Shown here piece after piece: positions 16,554-24,412 of a stretch of DNA of 64,000 bases. This DNA comes from Bisbaumannia pacifica (GTDB taxonomy: Bacteria > Pseudomonadota > Gammaproteobacteria > Pseudomonadales > Halomonadaceae). Within the stretch, counting starts at the first letter, position 1. Each line of letters begins with the position of its first letter. The DNA lies in the NCBI RefSeq assembly GCF_007989625.1, contig NZ_BJUK01000012.1:1-64000 (forward strand). Reading direction: 5' to 3'. A program made the translations under genes and the position numbers. A model generated the notes under the pieces. It had not been told where the DNA came from. It did not search any database and saw only the letters and a program-made list of their open reading frames with translations.

Positions 16554-18248
16554 TCAGGCGCTATGGCGCCGACGAATCGGCGCATCGCCGTCCTGGCGAC
16601 GCCGCGGGGCCCGCTCGGGGGCGCCACCGTCTTCGCGGATCTCCAGCTCGCGGCCGGCGACCCGGGCCCGGGCCATCTTCGCCAGGATGCTCGGCGGCAA
16701 TGAGCTGGGCAGCTCCACCACCGAGAAGGCGTTGCGGATATCGATGCGACCGATGCGCTTGCCTTCGATCCCGCCCTCGTTGGCCAGGGCGCCGACCAGT
16801 TGGCCCGGCTTGACGCCGTCCTTGTGGCCCACGGCGACCCGATAGCGGGTCATGCCCTCGCGGGGGGCACGATCGCGGGGCGCGCCGCGCTCGCGAGGAG
16901 CACGCTCGTTGCGCTCGCGGGGCGCCGGCAGGCGACCGATGGGCGCCTCGTCGGCACGCGCCAGGGCGGCCAGCACGCAGGCCAGCTCCACCGGGTCCTG
17001 GCCGTCGGCTACCAGGGCCTCCACCAGGGCGCGCTGCTCGTCGGCACCCTGCACCAGGGCATCGCGCACGCGCAGTTGGAAGACCTGGTCGCGATGGGCG
17101 CGGATGGCGGCCTCGTCCGGCAGCGGCATCTCGCTCATCTGCTGGCCGGTGGCCTGCTCCAGCCAGCGCACCTTGCGGGTCTCGCGGAAGCCGGCGAAGG
17201 TGATCGCCACGCCGCTGCGACCGGCACGGCCGGTACGGCCGATGCGGTGGGTATAGGCCTCGCTGTCCTGGGGCAGGTCGTAGTTGACCACGTGGGTGAT
17301 GCGCGGCACGTCGAGGCCGCGGGCGGCCACGTCGGTGGCGATCAGCACGTCCACCTTGCTGCGCTTGAGTCGCGTGATGGTGCGCTCGCGCAGGCTCTGG
17401 TCCAGGTCACCGGAGAGGCCGGCGGCGTTGACGCCGCGGGCGGTGAGCTGCTCCACCAGGGTGGTACAGGCGGCCCGGGTGCGCACGAAGACGATGGCGG
17501 CGTCCACCGGCTCCACCTCGAGGATGCGCGACAGCGCCTCCAGCTTGGCGGCGCCCTCGACGCGCACCAGGCGCTGTTCGATGTTCTCGCCGGTGGTGGT
17601 GCGTGACTCGATGGCCACCTTCACCGGGTCCACCAGGTAGCGGTCGACGATGCGCTCGATCTCCGCCGGCAGGGTGGCGGAGAAGAACACCCGCTGGGCG
17701 TTCTTGGGGGTGTCGGCGACGACGCGCTTGACGTCATCGATAAAGCCCATGCGCAGCATCTCGTCGGCTTCGTCCAGCACCAGGGCGGTGAGACCGTCGA
17801 GCTTGAGGCTGCCGCGGTCCAGGTGATCGATCACCCGGCCGGGGGTACCGACGACGACCTGGGCGCCGCGCTTGAGGGCCCCCAACTGCTCGCGATATTC
17901 CTGACCGCCGCACAGGGTGGCCACTTCCAGGCCCTTGAGGTTCTGGCCGTACTTGCTGAAGGAGACGGCCACCTGCTGGGCCAGCTCGCGGGTCGGCGCC
18001 AGCACCAGCACCTGGGGCTCGCGGCGAGTCAGCTCGAGGCGCGACAGCAGCGGCAGGGCGAAGGCGGCGGTCTTGCCGGTACCGGTCTGGGCCTGACCCA
18101 GCAGGTCACGTCCTTCCAACAGGGCGGGAATGGTCTGCGCCTGGATCGGCGAAGGCTCGGTATAGCCCTGGCTCTCGATGGCGGAAAGGACAGCGGGGAG
18201 CAGTTCCAGCTCGGAAAAGCTGGAGGAAACGACGGAAGTCGAGGTCAT
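16554..18248 (-). CDS. deaD: ATP-dependent DEAD-box RNA helicase DeaD/CsdA
   Basis: 564 residues; a cold-shock-type RNA helicase acting in ribosome assembly and mRNA turnover. Q motif and Walker A (AQTGTGKT, to residue 60), then PTRELAQQ, DEAD (about residue 162), SAT and the helicase C-terminal HRIGRTGRAG. A charged linker (repeats of PRERNERAPRERG type) leads to the C-terminal DbpA-like RNA-binding domain with VGHKDGVKPGQLVGAL. It is slightly shorter than E. coli CsdA because of a shorter tail. The mRNA leader is long and structured. Confidence 0.94.
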   Translation of the reverse strand: MTSTSVVSSSFSELELLPAVLSAIESQGYTEPSPIQAQTIPALLEGRDLLGQAQTGTGKTAAFALPLLSRLELTRREPQVLVLAPTRELAQQVAVSFSKYGQNLKGLEVATLCGGQEYREQLGALKRGAQVVVGTPGRVIDHLDRGSLKLDGLTALVLDEADEMLRMGFIDDVKRVVADTPKNAQRVFFSATLPAEIERIVDRYLVDPVKVAIESRTTTGENIEQRLVRVEGAAKLEALSRILEVEPVDAAIVFVRTRAACTTLVEQLTARGVNAAGLSGDLDQSLRERTITRLKRSKVDVLIATDVAARGLDVPRITHVVNYDLPQDSEAYTHRIGRTGRAGRSGVAITFAGFRETRKVRWLEQATGQQMSEMPLPDEAAIRAHRDQVFQLRVRDALVQGADEQRALVEALVADGQDPVELACVLAALARADEAPIGRLPAPRERNERAPRERGAPRDRAPREGMTRYRVAVGHKDGVKPGQLVGALANEGGIEGKRIGRIDIRNAFSVVELPSSLPPSILAKMARARVAGRELEIREDGGAPERAPRRRQDGDAPIRRRHSA

Positions 18249-18650
18249 TAATCACACCTTGATAGGCCGGCCGGGCCGGCAACGAAACATGGTGGCGTCT
18301 CTACCCCGCAACACGTGCGGGAGCATGCGGCTCTTGGCCACATCGACAACGGGGGTTGAGACGCCGGTCGCACCTGGCATTCGGTTCGTGGGAGGCGCAG
18401 CGTCGCGCTCTCTCCTTGGCGAACCGCTGTGGCGACCTTGATGCGCTGATTCGCCGGGGGCGAGGGCGCTCCATCTCCAAAAGCGACGCCGGCCGTCTGC
18501 CGGGCGTCCTGCAAAGCCTTGTCTCGGAGCGGTCATGGCGACACGCGGCGACAAGAACGATCCAATACGATGGTGGGGTCAACACATGCGAGGAGCGCGC
18601 ATGCTACCATCGACCTCCCCGCGACGCCAGCCTTATTCCCTGGAGCCTTT
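18249..18650. other. Intergenic region between divergent deaD and yaiI, containing a structured deaD leader
   Basis: About 400 bases without a gene. On the deaD side, 18294-18307 and 18352-18365 can pair over 14 bases with one mismatch. A competing hairpin (arms 18305-18310 and 18316-18321) shares bases with the first arm. A further GC hairpin at 18266-18280 lies just upstream of the deaD ribosome site AAGGTG. Nothing gene-like was seen in the remainder. Confidence 0.5.
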
Positions 18651-19130
18651 ATGTCCCAGCCCGCTTCACCCACCCAACTCTGGGTGGATGCCGACGCCTG
18701 TCCCCGAGTGGTGCGCGATATCATCGTGCGCGCCGCCGAGCGCACCGCCACCCCGACCTGGTTCGTGGCCAACCACAACATTCCGTTGCCGCCGTCGAAG
18801 TGGGTGAAATCGCTGAGCGTGGCCAGCGGCTTCGACGCCGCCGACAACGAGATCGTCGAGCGCCTCCGGCCCGGCGACCTCTTGATCACCTCCGACCTGC
18901 CCCTGGCCCTGGAGGCCCTGGAGGCCCTGGGGCGCGGCGCCAAGGTGATGACCACCCGCGGCGAGTCCCTCAACGCGGACAATATTCGCGCCCGGGTGCA
19001 AATGAGGGATTTTATGGAAACGCTTCGGGCCAGCGGCGAGCACACCAGTGGACCGAAAGGCTATAGCGACGCCGACCGCCGCGAGTTCGCCAATGCCCTG
19101 GATCGCTGGCTGGCCAGGAAAGGGGCATAA
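18651..19130 (+). CDS. YaiI/YqxD family protein (DUF188)
   Basis: 159 residues of a PIN-like conserved family of unknown activity. The family motifs LWVDADACP, the central VASGFDAADNEIVERL, DLLITSDLPLA and the C-terminal GPKGYSDADRREFANALD are intact. The ATG at 18651 has GGAG six bases upstream, which rules out in-frame starts further upstream. The acidic residues of DADACP and of ADNEIVE could bind metal as in PIN nucleases, but this is inference. Its last 38 codons are duplicated downstream. Confidence 0.88.
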   Translation: MSQPASPTQLWVDADACPRVVRDIIVRAAERTATPTWFVANHNIPLPPSKWVKSLSVASGFDAADNEIVERLRPGDLLITSDLPLALEALEALGRGAKVMTTRGESLNADNIRARVQMRDFMETLRASGEHTSGPKGYSDADRREFANALDRWLARKGA

Positions 19131-19176
19131 ACCGCACCTGCACCCGGGGTACAGATGCGCCTGATACAAGCCCTAC

Positions 19177-19290
19177 ATGGAAACGCTACGCGCCAGCGGC
19201 GAGCACACCAGTGGACCGAAAGGCTATAGCGACGGCGACCGCCGCGAGTTCGCCAATGCCCTGGATCGCTGGCTGGCCCGGAAAGGCTAG
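19177..19290 (+). pseudogene. Duplicated 3' fragment of yaiI
   Basis: Thirty-seven codons plus a stop, beginning METLRASGEHTSGPKGYSD, repeat the C terminus of the preceding gene (19014-19130). Only about four bases differ, and one of the differences changes a residue (Ala to Gly). The 46 bases between the intact stop and the fragment are unrelated to yaiI, and no ribosome site is visible. It is best read as a recombination or replacement scar, not as a gene. Confidence 0.85.
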
Positions 19291-19313
19291 GAATCAGAAA
19301 TACAGCGGCGTCC

Positions 19314-20318
19314 CTACCCCTTGCGGCGGATGCCCTGGCCCGGCAGGCGTTCCCGATCATGGGGCCGCTCGAAGTCCAGCTCCGGGCCCTGGGGCACGAT
19401 GCGGGTGGGGTTGATGGTGTCGTGGCTGTAATAGTAGTGGCGCTTGATATGGTCGAGGCTCACCGTCTCCTTGATGCCCGGCCACTGATAGAGTTCGCGC
19501 ACATAGTTGGCGAGGTTCGGGTAGTCCTCGATGCGCTTCAGGTTGCACTTGAAGTGGCCGTGATAGACCGCGTCGAAGCGCACCAGGGTGGTGAACAGGC
19601 GAATGTCCGCCTCGGTCAGCCACTCCCCCGCCAAATAGCGATGCTCGGCCAGGCGTGCCTCCACCCGATCCAGGGCCGCGAAGAGCGCCGTTACATGCTT
19701 CTCGTAGACCGCCTGGTCGGTGGCGAAACCGCTCTTGTAGACGCCGTTGTTGATATGCGCGTAGACGTCGTCATTGATGGCGTCGATGGTCTCGCGCAGG
19801 TCCGCCGGATAGAGGTCCAGGTCGTTGCCGGTCAAGCCATCGAAGGCGTCGTTGAAGATGCGCAGCAGCTCCGCCGACTCGTTGTTGACGATCCGCCGTT
19901 CCTGCTTGTCCCACAGCACCGGCACCGTGACCCGGCCGGTGTAGTGGGGGTCGGTCAGGGTATAGAGCTCACGATGGTAGGCGGCGCCGTTGACGGGATC
20001 GCCGCTGGAGCCCTCGCTTTCCTCGTAGGTCCAGCCCTGATCGAGCATCAGCGGGCTGACATGGGAGGTGCCGATCAGGCCATCGAGCCCCTTGAGCTTG
20101 CGCATGATCAGGGTGCGATGGGCCCAGGGGCAAGCCAGGGACACATAGAGATGGAAGCGCTCCGCCTCGGCGGGCAGTGCCGGCTGACCGTCGGGGCCGG
20201 GGCGGCCGTCGCGGGTCACCCACTCACGCAGTTGGGCGGATTCGCGCACGAACTCGCCGCCATGCGTCTTGGTGTCGTACCACTGGTCGCTCCACTTGCC
20301 ATCGATCAGAAGGCCCAT
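19314..20318 (-). CDS. yqjG: Glutathionyl-hydroquinone reductase (YqjG/ECM4 family)
   Basis: 334 residues; Xi-class glutathione transferase that removes glutathione from glutathionyl-hydroquinones. The catalytic cysteine is Cys63 in LACPWAHR, and the C-terminal all-helical domain carries DIRLFTTLVRFDAVYHGHFKCN. The N-terminal GKWSDQWYDTKTHGGEFVR is a family hallmark. It lies downstream of a LysR gene on the same strand; a pirin gene is divergent on the other side of that regulator. The equivalent E. coli region also keeps yqjG near a LysR gene and a pirin. Confidence 0.93.
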   Translation of the reverse strand: MGLLIDGKWSDQWYDTKTHGGEFVRESAQLREWVTRDGRPGPDGQPALPAEAERFHLYVSLACPWAHRTLIMRKLKGLDGLIGTSHVSPLMLDQGWTYEESEGSSGDPVNGAAYHRELYTLTDPHYTGRVTVPVLWDKQERRIVNNESAELLRIFNDAFDGLTGNDLDLYPADLRETIDAINDDVYAHINNGVYKSGFATDQAVYEKHVTALFAALDRVEARLAEHRYLAGEWLTEADIRLFTTLVRFDAVYHGHFKCNLKRIEDYPNLANYVRELYQWPGIKETVSLDHIKRHYYYSHDTINPTRIVPQGPELDFERPHDRERLPGQGIRRKG

Positions 20319-20352
20319 GTCGTTCTCCTCGGGTGATGAATCATGCCCTCAG

Positions 20353-20371
20353 AATAATCTGATTATTTCGA
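20353..20371. promoter_or_regulatory. Candidate operator upstream of yqjG
   Basis: A palindrome, AATAATC-T-GATTATT (20353-20367), extends into TTTCGA. The 17-mer TAATCTGATTATTTCGA (20355-20371) matches the complement of 21350-21366 in the LysR/pirin intergenic gap at 15 of 17 positions. A shared regulator, probably the LysR protein between them, is the simplest explanation. Confidence 0.5.
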
Positions 20372-20405
20372 CCATCAAGCCGATAATTTCCCGACAATCA
20401 TTCGA

Positions 20406-21305
20406 TCAAATCGAATCTATATCGCATCTCCGGACCGCCTCGCTCAAATTGGCCCCCATCGCCCGGGTGGCCGGGCCGGCCCGATCCCGATCGCGATAGA
20501 TCAACTGCATGGGCACCTCGCGTGTGCCGCCGGCGGCCAGGGGTAGCGGACGTAACCGATCGGCGGCCAGGGCCGACTGGATACGCGTCTCCGGCAACCA
20601 GGCGAAGCCCAAGCCCCGCTCCAGCATGCCGATGGAGGTATCCAGGTGGCTGACCGTCCAGCGTTGCTCGGCCTTGAGCCAGCCGGAGTCCATCGACTGG
20701 CGTTGCGCCGAGTCGCGCACCACCAGTTGGCGGTGCTGTTCTAGGTCGCGCAGGTCCAGCTCGCGCCCCAGCCGATGCAAGGCATGGTCGGGGTGAGCCA
20801 CGGCGAGAAAGCGCACCGTCACCAGGGGTTCGCCCAGGAAGCCCTGGGCCGCCTGGCCGCTGACCACCAGATCGGCACGACCGTCATAGAGCATCTCGAT
20901 GCCGCCGTTGAGCACCGTCTCATGGAGCTGCACCCGCACATGGGGGTAGGCGCTCGAGAAGGCATCCAGGGCCCGGGCCAGGGCATCCGGGGGAAACAGC
21001 TGATCCACCGCCAGCACCACCTCCGCCTCCAGCCCTTCGGCCAGACGCCCCGCCACGTCTTCCAGGGACTCGGCACTCTCCAGCAGTTGCCGGGCGCGGC
21101 GTAGCAAGAGCTCCCCCGCTTCGGTGAGGCGCACCTGGCGCCCCACCGGCTCCAGCACCTTGACGTTGAGCTGCTCCTCCAGCTTGTGCACCGCATGATT
21201 GAGGGTCGAGGGACTCTTATGGATGGCCTCGGCGGCGCGGGCGAAGCCGCCATGGTCCACCACCGCGGCGAGGGTCTGCCACTGGGCCAGGGTAACGCGC
21301 GACAT
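20406..21305 (-). CDS. LysR-family transcriptional regulator between yqjG and a pirin gene
   Basis: 299 residues. The N-terminal winged helix-turn-helix (about residues 5-65) includes GGFARAAEAIHKSPSTLNHAVHKLEEQL; the rest is the LysR effector-binding domain. The ATG at 21305 has GAGG upstream; the longer open frame runs into the divergent pirin promoter region. It probably senses quinones or a related electrophile, judging from its neighbours, and acts on yqjG (same strand) and pirin (divergent). The ligand is unproven. Confidence 0.88.
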   Translation of the reverse strand: MSRVTLAQWQTLAAVVDHGGFARAAEAIHKSPSTLNHAVHKLEEQLNVKVLEPVGRQVRLTEAGELLLRRARQLLESAESLEDVAGRLAEGLEAEVVLAVDQLFPPDALARALDAFSSAYPHVRVQLHETVLNGGIEMLYDGRADLVVSGQAAQGFLGEPLVTVRFLAVAHPDHALHRLGRELDLRDLEQHRQLVVRDSAQRQSMDSGWLKAEQRWTVSHLDTSIGMLERGLGFAWLPETRIQSALAADRLRPLPLAAGGTREVPMQLIYRDRDRAGPATRAMGANLSEAVRRCDIDSI

Positions 21306-21349
21306 TTCTATATCCTCGAATGATAACGGCGATTTAATGCGCTTAATCT

Positions 21350-21366
21350 TCGAAAAAATCAGACTA
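21350..21366. promoter_or_regulatory. Candidate LysR operator in the LysR/pirin intergenic region
   Basis: On the minus strand this reads TAGTCTGATTTTTTCGA, 15 of 17 identical with the site at 20355-20371 before yqjG. It lies about 37-53 bp upstream of the pirin start and 45-61 bp from the LysR start, a normal position for autoregulation. Confidence 0.5.
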
Positions 21367-21402
21367 ATATGCGAGTCAGACACTTCAACGGAGGCACCCG
21401 CC

Positions 21403-22254
21403 ATGACGACTCCACGGCTTCGTAAGGTTACCCAGCTGCGCCGCAACCAACCCAGCCAGGATGGCGCCGGGGTCAAGATCCGCCGCATCCATGAGTTCGG
21501 CGGCGGCATCGACCCCTTCCTGATGCTCGACGAGCTGGGCTCGGATCGCCCCGACGACTATCTGGCCGGCTTTCCGCCGCATCCCCATCGCGGCATCCAG
21601 ACCCTGACCTATGTGCTGCATGGCGGCCTGACCCACGAGGATCACCTGGGCCACTCCAGCACCATCGCCGCCGGCGACGCCCAGTGGATGCATACCGGGC
21701 GCGGCATCATTCACTCGGAGATGCCATTGACCGACAGCCAGGGGCTGCACGCCTTCCAGCTGTGGCTCAACCTGGCCGCCGACTACAAGCTGAGCCCGGC
21801 CACCTACCGCGACGTGCGCGGCGACGAGATGCCGCGCCTGGCCCGCGAGGGGGCCGAGCTGATCGCCCTCGGTGGTCGCTGGCAGGCCGCGGATGGCGAG
21901 ACCGTCGAGGGTCCCCTGGACGCCCTGGCGGGCCGCGGCGCCGTGGCCCATGTCCGGCTCGACGCGGAGCGTCACCTGAGCCTGACGGTGGAGGCGCCGA
22001 CCCTGCTGGTCTACGTCTTCGCCGGCGAACTGGAAATCGCTGGCGAGCGCGTCGCCAGCGGGCAGATGGCAAGCCTGAGCGCCGGCGAGCGACTCGAGCT
22101 GAGCGGCCTGTCGGGTGCCGGCGAGGCATTGCTGCTGGCGGGCTACCCACATGGTGAGCCCATCGCCCATTACGGCCCCTTCGTGATGAACACCCAGACG
22201 GAGCTGGAGCAGGCCCTGCTCGACTACCGCAATGGCACCTTTATCGACGGCTGA
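21403..22254 (+). CDS. Pirin family protein, copy 1
   Basis: 283 residues; bicupin iron protein of the pirin/YhaK family, some members of which are quercetin dioxygenases. The N-cupin metal ligands are present: His60 and His62 in PPHPHRG, and His104 and Glu106 in GRGIIHSE. CGGAGG precedes the ATG. It is divergent from its likely LysR regulator. The family's physiological role in bacteria is unsettled; redox-responsive or quinone-related catalysis fits the neighbourhood. Confidence 0.9.
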   Translation: MTTPRLRKVTQLRRNQPSQDGAGVKIRRIHEFGGGIDPFLMLDELGSDRPDDYLAGFPPHPHRGIQTLTYVLHGGLTHEDHLGHSSTIAAGDAQWMHTGRGIIHSEMPLTDSQGLHAFQLWLNLAADYKLSPATYRDVRGDEMPRLAREGAELIALGGRWQAADGETVEGPLDALAGRGAVAHVRLDAERHLSLTVEAPTLLVYVFAGELEIAGERVASGQMASLSAGERLELSGLSGAGEALLLAGYPHGEPIAHYGPFVMNTQTELEQALLDYRNGTFIDG

Positions 22255-22327
22255 GGCGCCCCAGGTGGGGCGAAGGCACTCGGGTCGCGGTCGGCGAGAG
22301 TCGCGGATCGGGACTCGGGTGCCGGAC

Positions 22328-22355
22328 TTGCACCAAAGGTCAATTAGTTTATGCT
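22328..22355 (+). promoter_or_regulatory. Sigma-70 type promoter for the MepM-like peptidase gene
   Basis: TTGCAC (22328-22333) and TATGCT (22350-22355) are separated by 16 bp in the gap downstream of the pirin gene. Transcription would start near 22361, giving a leader of about 130 bases that begins with a strong hairpin. Confidence 0.5.
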
Positions 22356-22370
22356 AGCGAGCCGCCTGTA

Positions 22371-22400
22371 CCGGGCCTCCCAGAGGAGGCCCGGGGTTTC
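22371..22400 (+). terminator. Hairpin with T-rich tail in the MepM leader or behind pirin
   Basis: A perfect 10-bp GC stem (22371-22380 with 22385-22394) and a 4-base loop, followed by GGTTTCTGTTTG. It could terminate the pirin transcript, but it also lies right after the predicted start of the mepM transcript and could act as an attenuator. Confidence 0.6.
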
Positions 22401-22494
22401 TGTTTGCATATACAGGCTAGGCAGGCTACACAGCATAGGGTATGGTTCTTGGGTTTTTTGGCACTCTTTTCCACCATTTTCACGGCCATTTCCT

Positions 22495-24084
22495 ATGTTG
22501 CGAATCCTTCATTCGCTGCCCCGCGCGCATAAGTTACTGCTGCTACCCGTTGCCACCATGGTCACCGTGCTGGGCGCACAACAGATCTTTACCGTTATCG
22601 ACTCCCGCGACGAGTCCCCCCAGATCACCCGAGTGATCTCCCTGGAAGAGAGCGCCGATTCCGCCGGCGTCACCTTTCCCGATGCCCAGGGCGGCGATGA
22701 CGCCTGGCATCGCGATACGCCCGCCCAGGAGCGCCTGCTGGCCCTGGCCACGCCCTTTCCCGCCGCCGACAGCGCCGCTTCTCGCCCTGGCTTGAGCCCC
22801 GAGGCACTGCGCGTGGCCCTGGGCCTGACGGCCCTGCGGACCGGCGAGTGGGAAGAGGCCACCTCCTATGACGATTTCGACGACGGCCCCCTGGCGCTGT
22901 TCGATAGCGAGAATATCTACCTGGAAGACGAGATCCAGGCCGAGGAGGTCTTCGAGCCACGCTGGGAGACCTACACCGTCCAGGCCGGCGACACCTTCGC
23001 GGTGCTGGCGCAGAGCCACCTGGGCATGGGCTACAGCGAGGCCCTGCGGCTGCTGGAGAGCCTGCCGGACGAGAATGTCCTGACCCGCTGGCGAGTCGGT
23101 CAGAGCTTCGATTACATGCTCGATGAAGAGGGGCGCCTGCAGGCCCTGAAGGTGATGGTCAACGCCCGCCGCGGCTACCTGGTCGAGCGCCAGGAGGACG
23201 CCGAGGTCGCCTTCGCCACGGCCGATATCGAGCGGGCCGGCGAGGCCACCCAGCGTCTCTTCGCCGGCAGCGTCAGCGGCAGCCTCGCCCGATCGGCCCA
23301 GGCCACCGGCCTGAACGCCAGCGAAGTGGCCCAGCTCACCAATGTGCTCTCCAAGAAACTCGACTTCCGCCGCGATACCCGTCGCGGCGATCGTTTTCAG
23401 GTGCTGGTCGAATCCGACATGATCGACGGCCAGCCCCTGGACTCGCGCATCCTGGCGGTGCAGTACGAGGGGGAACGGATGGATCTCGCCGTCTTCCGCA
23501 ACAGCGCCGACGACCGTTTCTATACCGCCGACGGCCGTGGCCTCGACCCGGCCTTCGAGCGATACCCCTTCAATGGCAATTATCGCCTCAGCTCCTCCTT
23601 CAACCGGCGCCGCACCCATCCGGTGACCGGCCGCGTCAGCCCCCACTACGGCACCGACTTCGCCATGCCGACGGGCACCCCGGTGATCTCCCCCGCGGAT
23701 GGCCGCGTGGAGCGAGTCGGCAACCACTCCGCCGCGGGGCGCTATGTGGTGATTCGCCACGACAACGGCTACCGCACCCGCTACCTGCACCTCTCGCGTC
23801 CCCAGGTCAGCCGCGGCGACCGGGTCAGCATGGGCGAGCAGATCGCCCTGTCCGGCAATACCGGCCGCAGCACCGGCCCGCACCTGCACTACGAGGTGAT
23901 CGTCAATAATCAGCCGGTGGATGCCATGCGCGTCGAGCTACCGGAGAGTCAGCGCCTGGAGGGCGATGCCCTGGCCGCCTTCCAGCAAGAGTCGGAGCAG
24001 CTCCTGGCACGCCTGGAGAGCGGCGAGACCGGCACCGTGCTGGCCAGCACGCCACGCGAGCCGCGCCCGGATAGCGATAGCTGA
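22495..24084 (+). CDS. M23-family murein endopeptidase (MepM-like)
   Basis: 529 residues, anchored by one N-terminal helix (LLLLPVATMVTVLGAQQIF) after the OapA-type start LPRAHK, as in MepM/YebA. A LysM/OapA-like domain begins near residue 159 (YTVQAGDTFAVLAQ). The M23 peptidase domain (about 381-480) carries the zinc motifs HYGTDFAMPTG and GPHLHYEV. It would cleave peptidoglycan cross-links to allow wall growth. The ATG at 22495 starts the conserved N terminus, although its ribosome site is weak. A terminator follows at 24105. Confidence 0.9.
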   Translation: MLRILHSLPRAHKLLLLPVATMVTVLGAQQIFTVIDSRDESPQITRVISLEESADSAGVTFPDAQGGDDAWHRDTPAQERLLALATPFPAADSAASRPGLSPEALRVALGLTALRTGEWEEATSYDDFDDGPLALFDSENIYLEDEIQAEEVFEPRWETYTVQAGDTFAVLAQSHLGMGYSEALRLLESLPDENVLTRWRVGQSFDYMLDEEGRLQALKVMVNARRGYLVERQEDAEVAFATADIERAGEATQRLFAGSVSGSLARSAQATGLNASEVAQLTNVLSKKLDFRRDTRRGDRFQVLVESDMIDGQPLDSRILAVQYEGERMDLAVFRNSADDRFYTADGRGLDPAFERYPFNGNYRLSSSFNRRRTHPVTGRVSPHYGTDFAMPTGTPVISPADGRVERVGNHSAAGRYVVIRHDNGYRTRYLHLSRPQVSRGDRVSMGEQIALSGNTGRSTGPHLHYEVIVNNQPVDAMRVELPESQRLEGDALAAFQQESEQLLARLESGETGTVLASTPREPRPDSDS

Positions 24085-24104
24085 GCCTGGCACCACCCTC
24101 CCGC

Positions 24105-24130
24105 AACGCCCCGCCCCTGTGCGGGGCGTT
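24105..24130 (+). terminator. Intrinsic terminator of the MepM-like gene
   Basis: A perfect 10-bp stem (24105-24114 with 24121-24130) around a 6-base loop, 20 bp past the stop. The stem ends in GTT and is followed by CTGCGTT, so the U tract is short. Confidence 0.7.
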
Positions 24131-24157
24131 CTGCGTTGGGGCCGCCCTCGCGCCGGC

Positions 24158-24174
24158 TGCACCACCCTGGCCCA
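24158..24174 (+). promoter_or_regulatory. NtrC-like upstream site of narK
   Basis: TGCACC-N5-GGCCCA matches 10 of 12 positions of the NtrC dyad TGCACC-N5-GGTGCA. It lies about 70 bp upstream of the -24 element, a usual enhancer distance. Confidence 0.4.
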
Positions 24175-24242
24175 TGCCCCTCGCCCCACGCCCCACGCCA
24201 TTCTTTCCCAAACCACTGAAACAAAAGCATAAGACCGATAAC

Positions 24243-24257
24243 GGCAAAGGAGTTGCA
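24243..24257 (+). promoter_or_regulatory. Sigma-54 (-24/-12) promoter of the nitrate transporter gene
   Basis: GGCAAAGGAGTTGCA has the invariant GG and GC spaced by exactly 10 bases and a consensus TTGCA -12 box. Transcription would start near 24268, just before the first leader hairpin. Confidence 0.65.
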
Positions 24258-24273
24258 AAGTTCAGGTACCCGA

Positions 24274-24339
24274 CTGGTAGGCGTAGACCAGGCTCCGCGG
24301 AGTACGAGTGCGTCGAACCGCCCTTCAACGATGAAGGCG
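24274..24339 (+). ncRNA. Candidate ANTAR (NasT) antitermination leader of narK
   Basis: Hairpin 1 is CTGGT/ACCAG (24274-24291) with an 8-base loop. Hairpin 2 is CCTTC[AACGAT]GAAGG (24322-24337) with a hexaloop that has A at position 1 and G at position 4, the ANTAR-binding signature. The second hairpin matches the loops found before nasA and nirB; the first deviates. Confidence 0.55.
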
Positions 24340-24412
24340 CGACAGGGCAGTGGCCACGGCCGCCTGCCATGCCGCGATGTTCGAACCCGCTCATCCGACG
24401 AGGTCACTGCCC

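Larger units (their letters stand above)
24085..24412 (+). other. Intergenic region and NasT-type leader of the nitrate transporter gene
   Basis: 328 bases without a gene. In order it holds the mepM terminator (24105-24130), an NtrC-like site (24158-24174), a -24/-12 promoter (24243-24257) and a leader with two hairpins (24274-24291 and 24319-24339). A further strong stem follows at 24346-24368 without a clear U tract. Confidence 0.6.

Noticed and set aside
20400-20416. ATTCGAT-N3-ATCGAAT dyad at the 3' end of the LysR gene as an operator
   Set aside because: It overlaps the coding end of the gene and has no second copy near the other promoter; it is more likely incidental or part of transcript ending.
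22543-23889. 448-codon minus-strand frame opposite the MepM-like gene
   Set aside because: Shadow frame; the plus-strand protein has intact zinc motifs and a membrane anchor.
24375-24395. GTTCGAACC motif resembling a tRNA T-loop
   Set aside because: No acceptor stem, anticodon arm or D-arm can be built around it.
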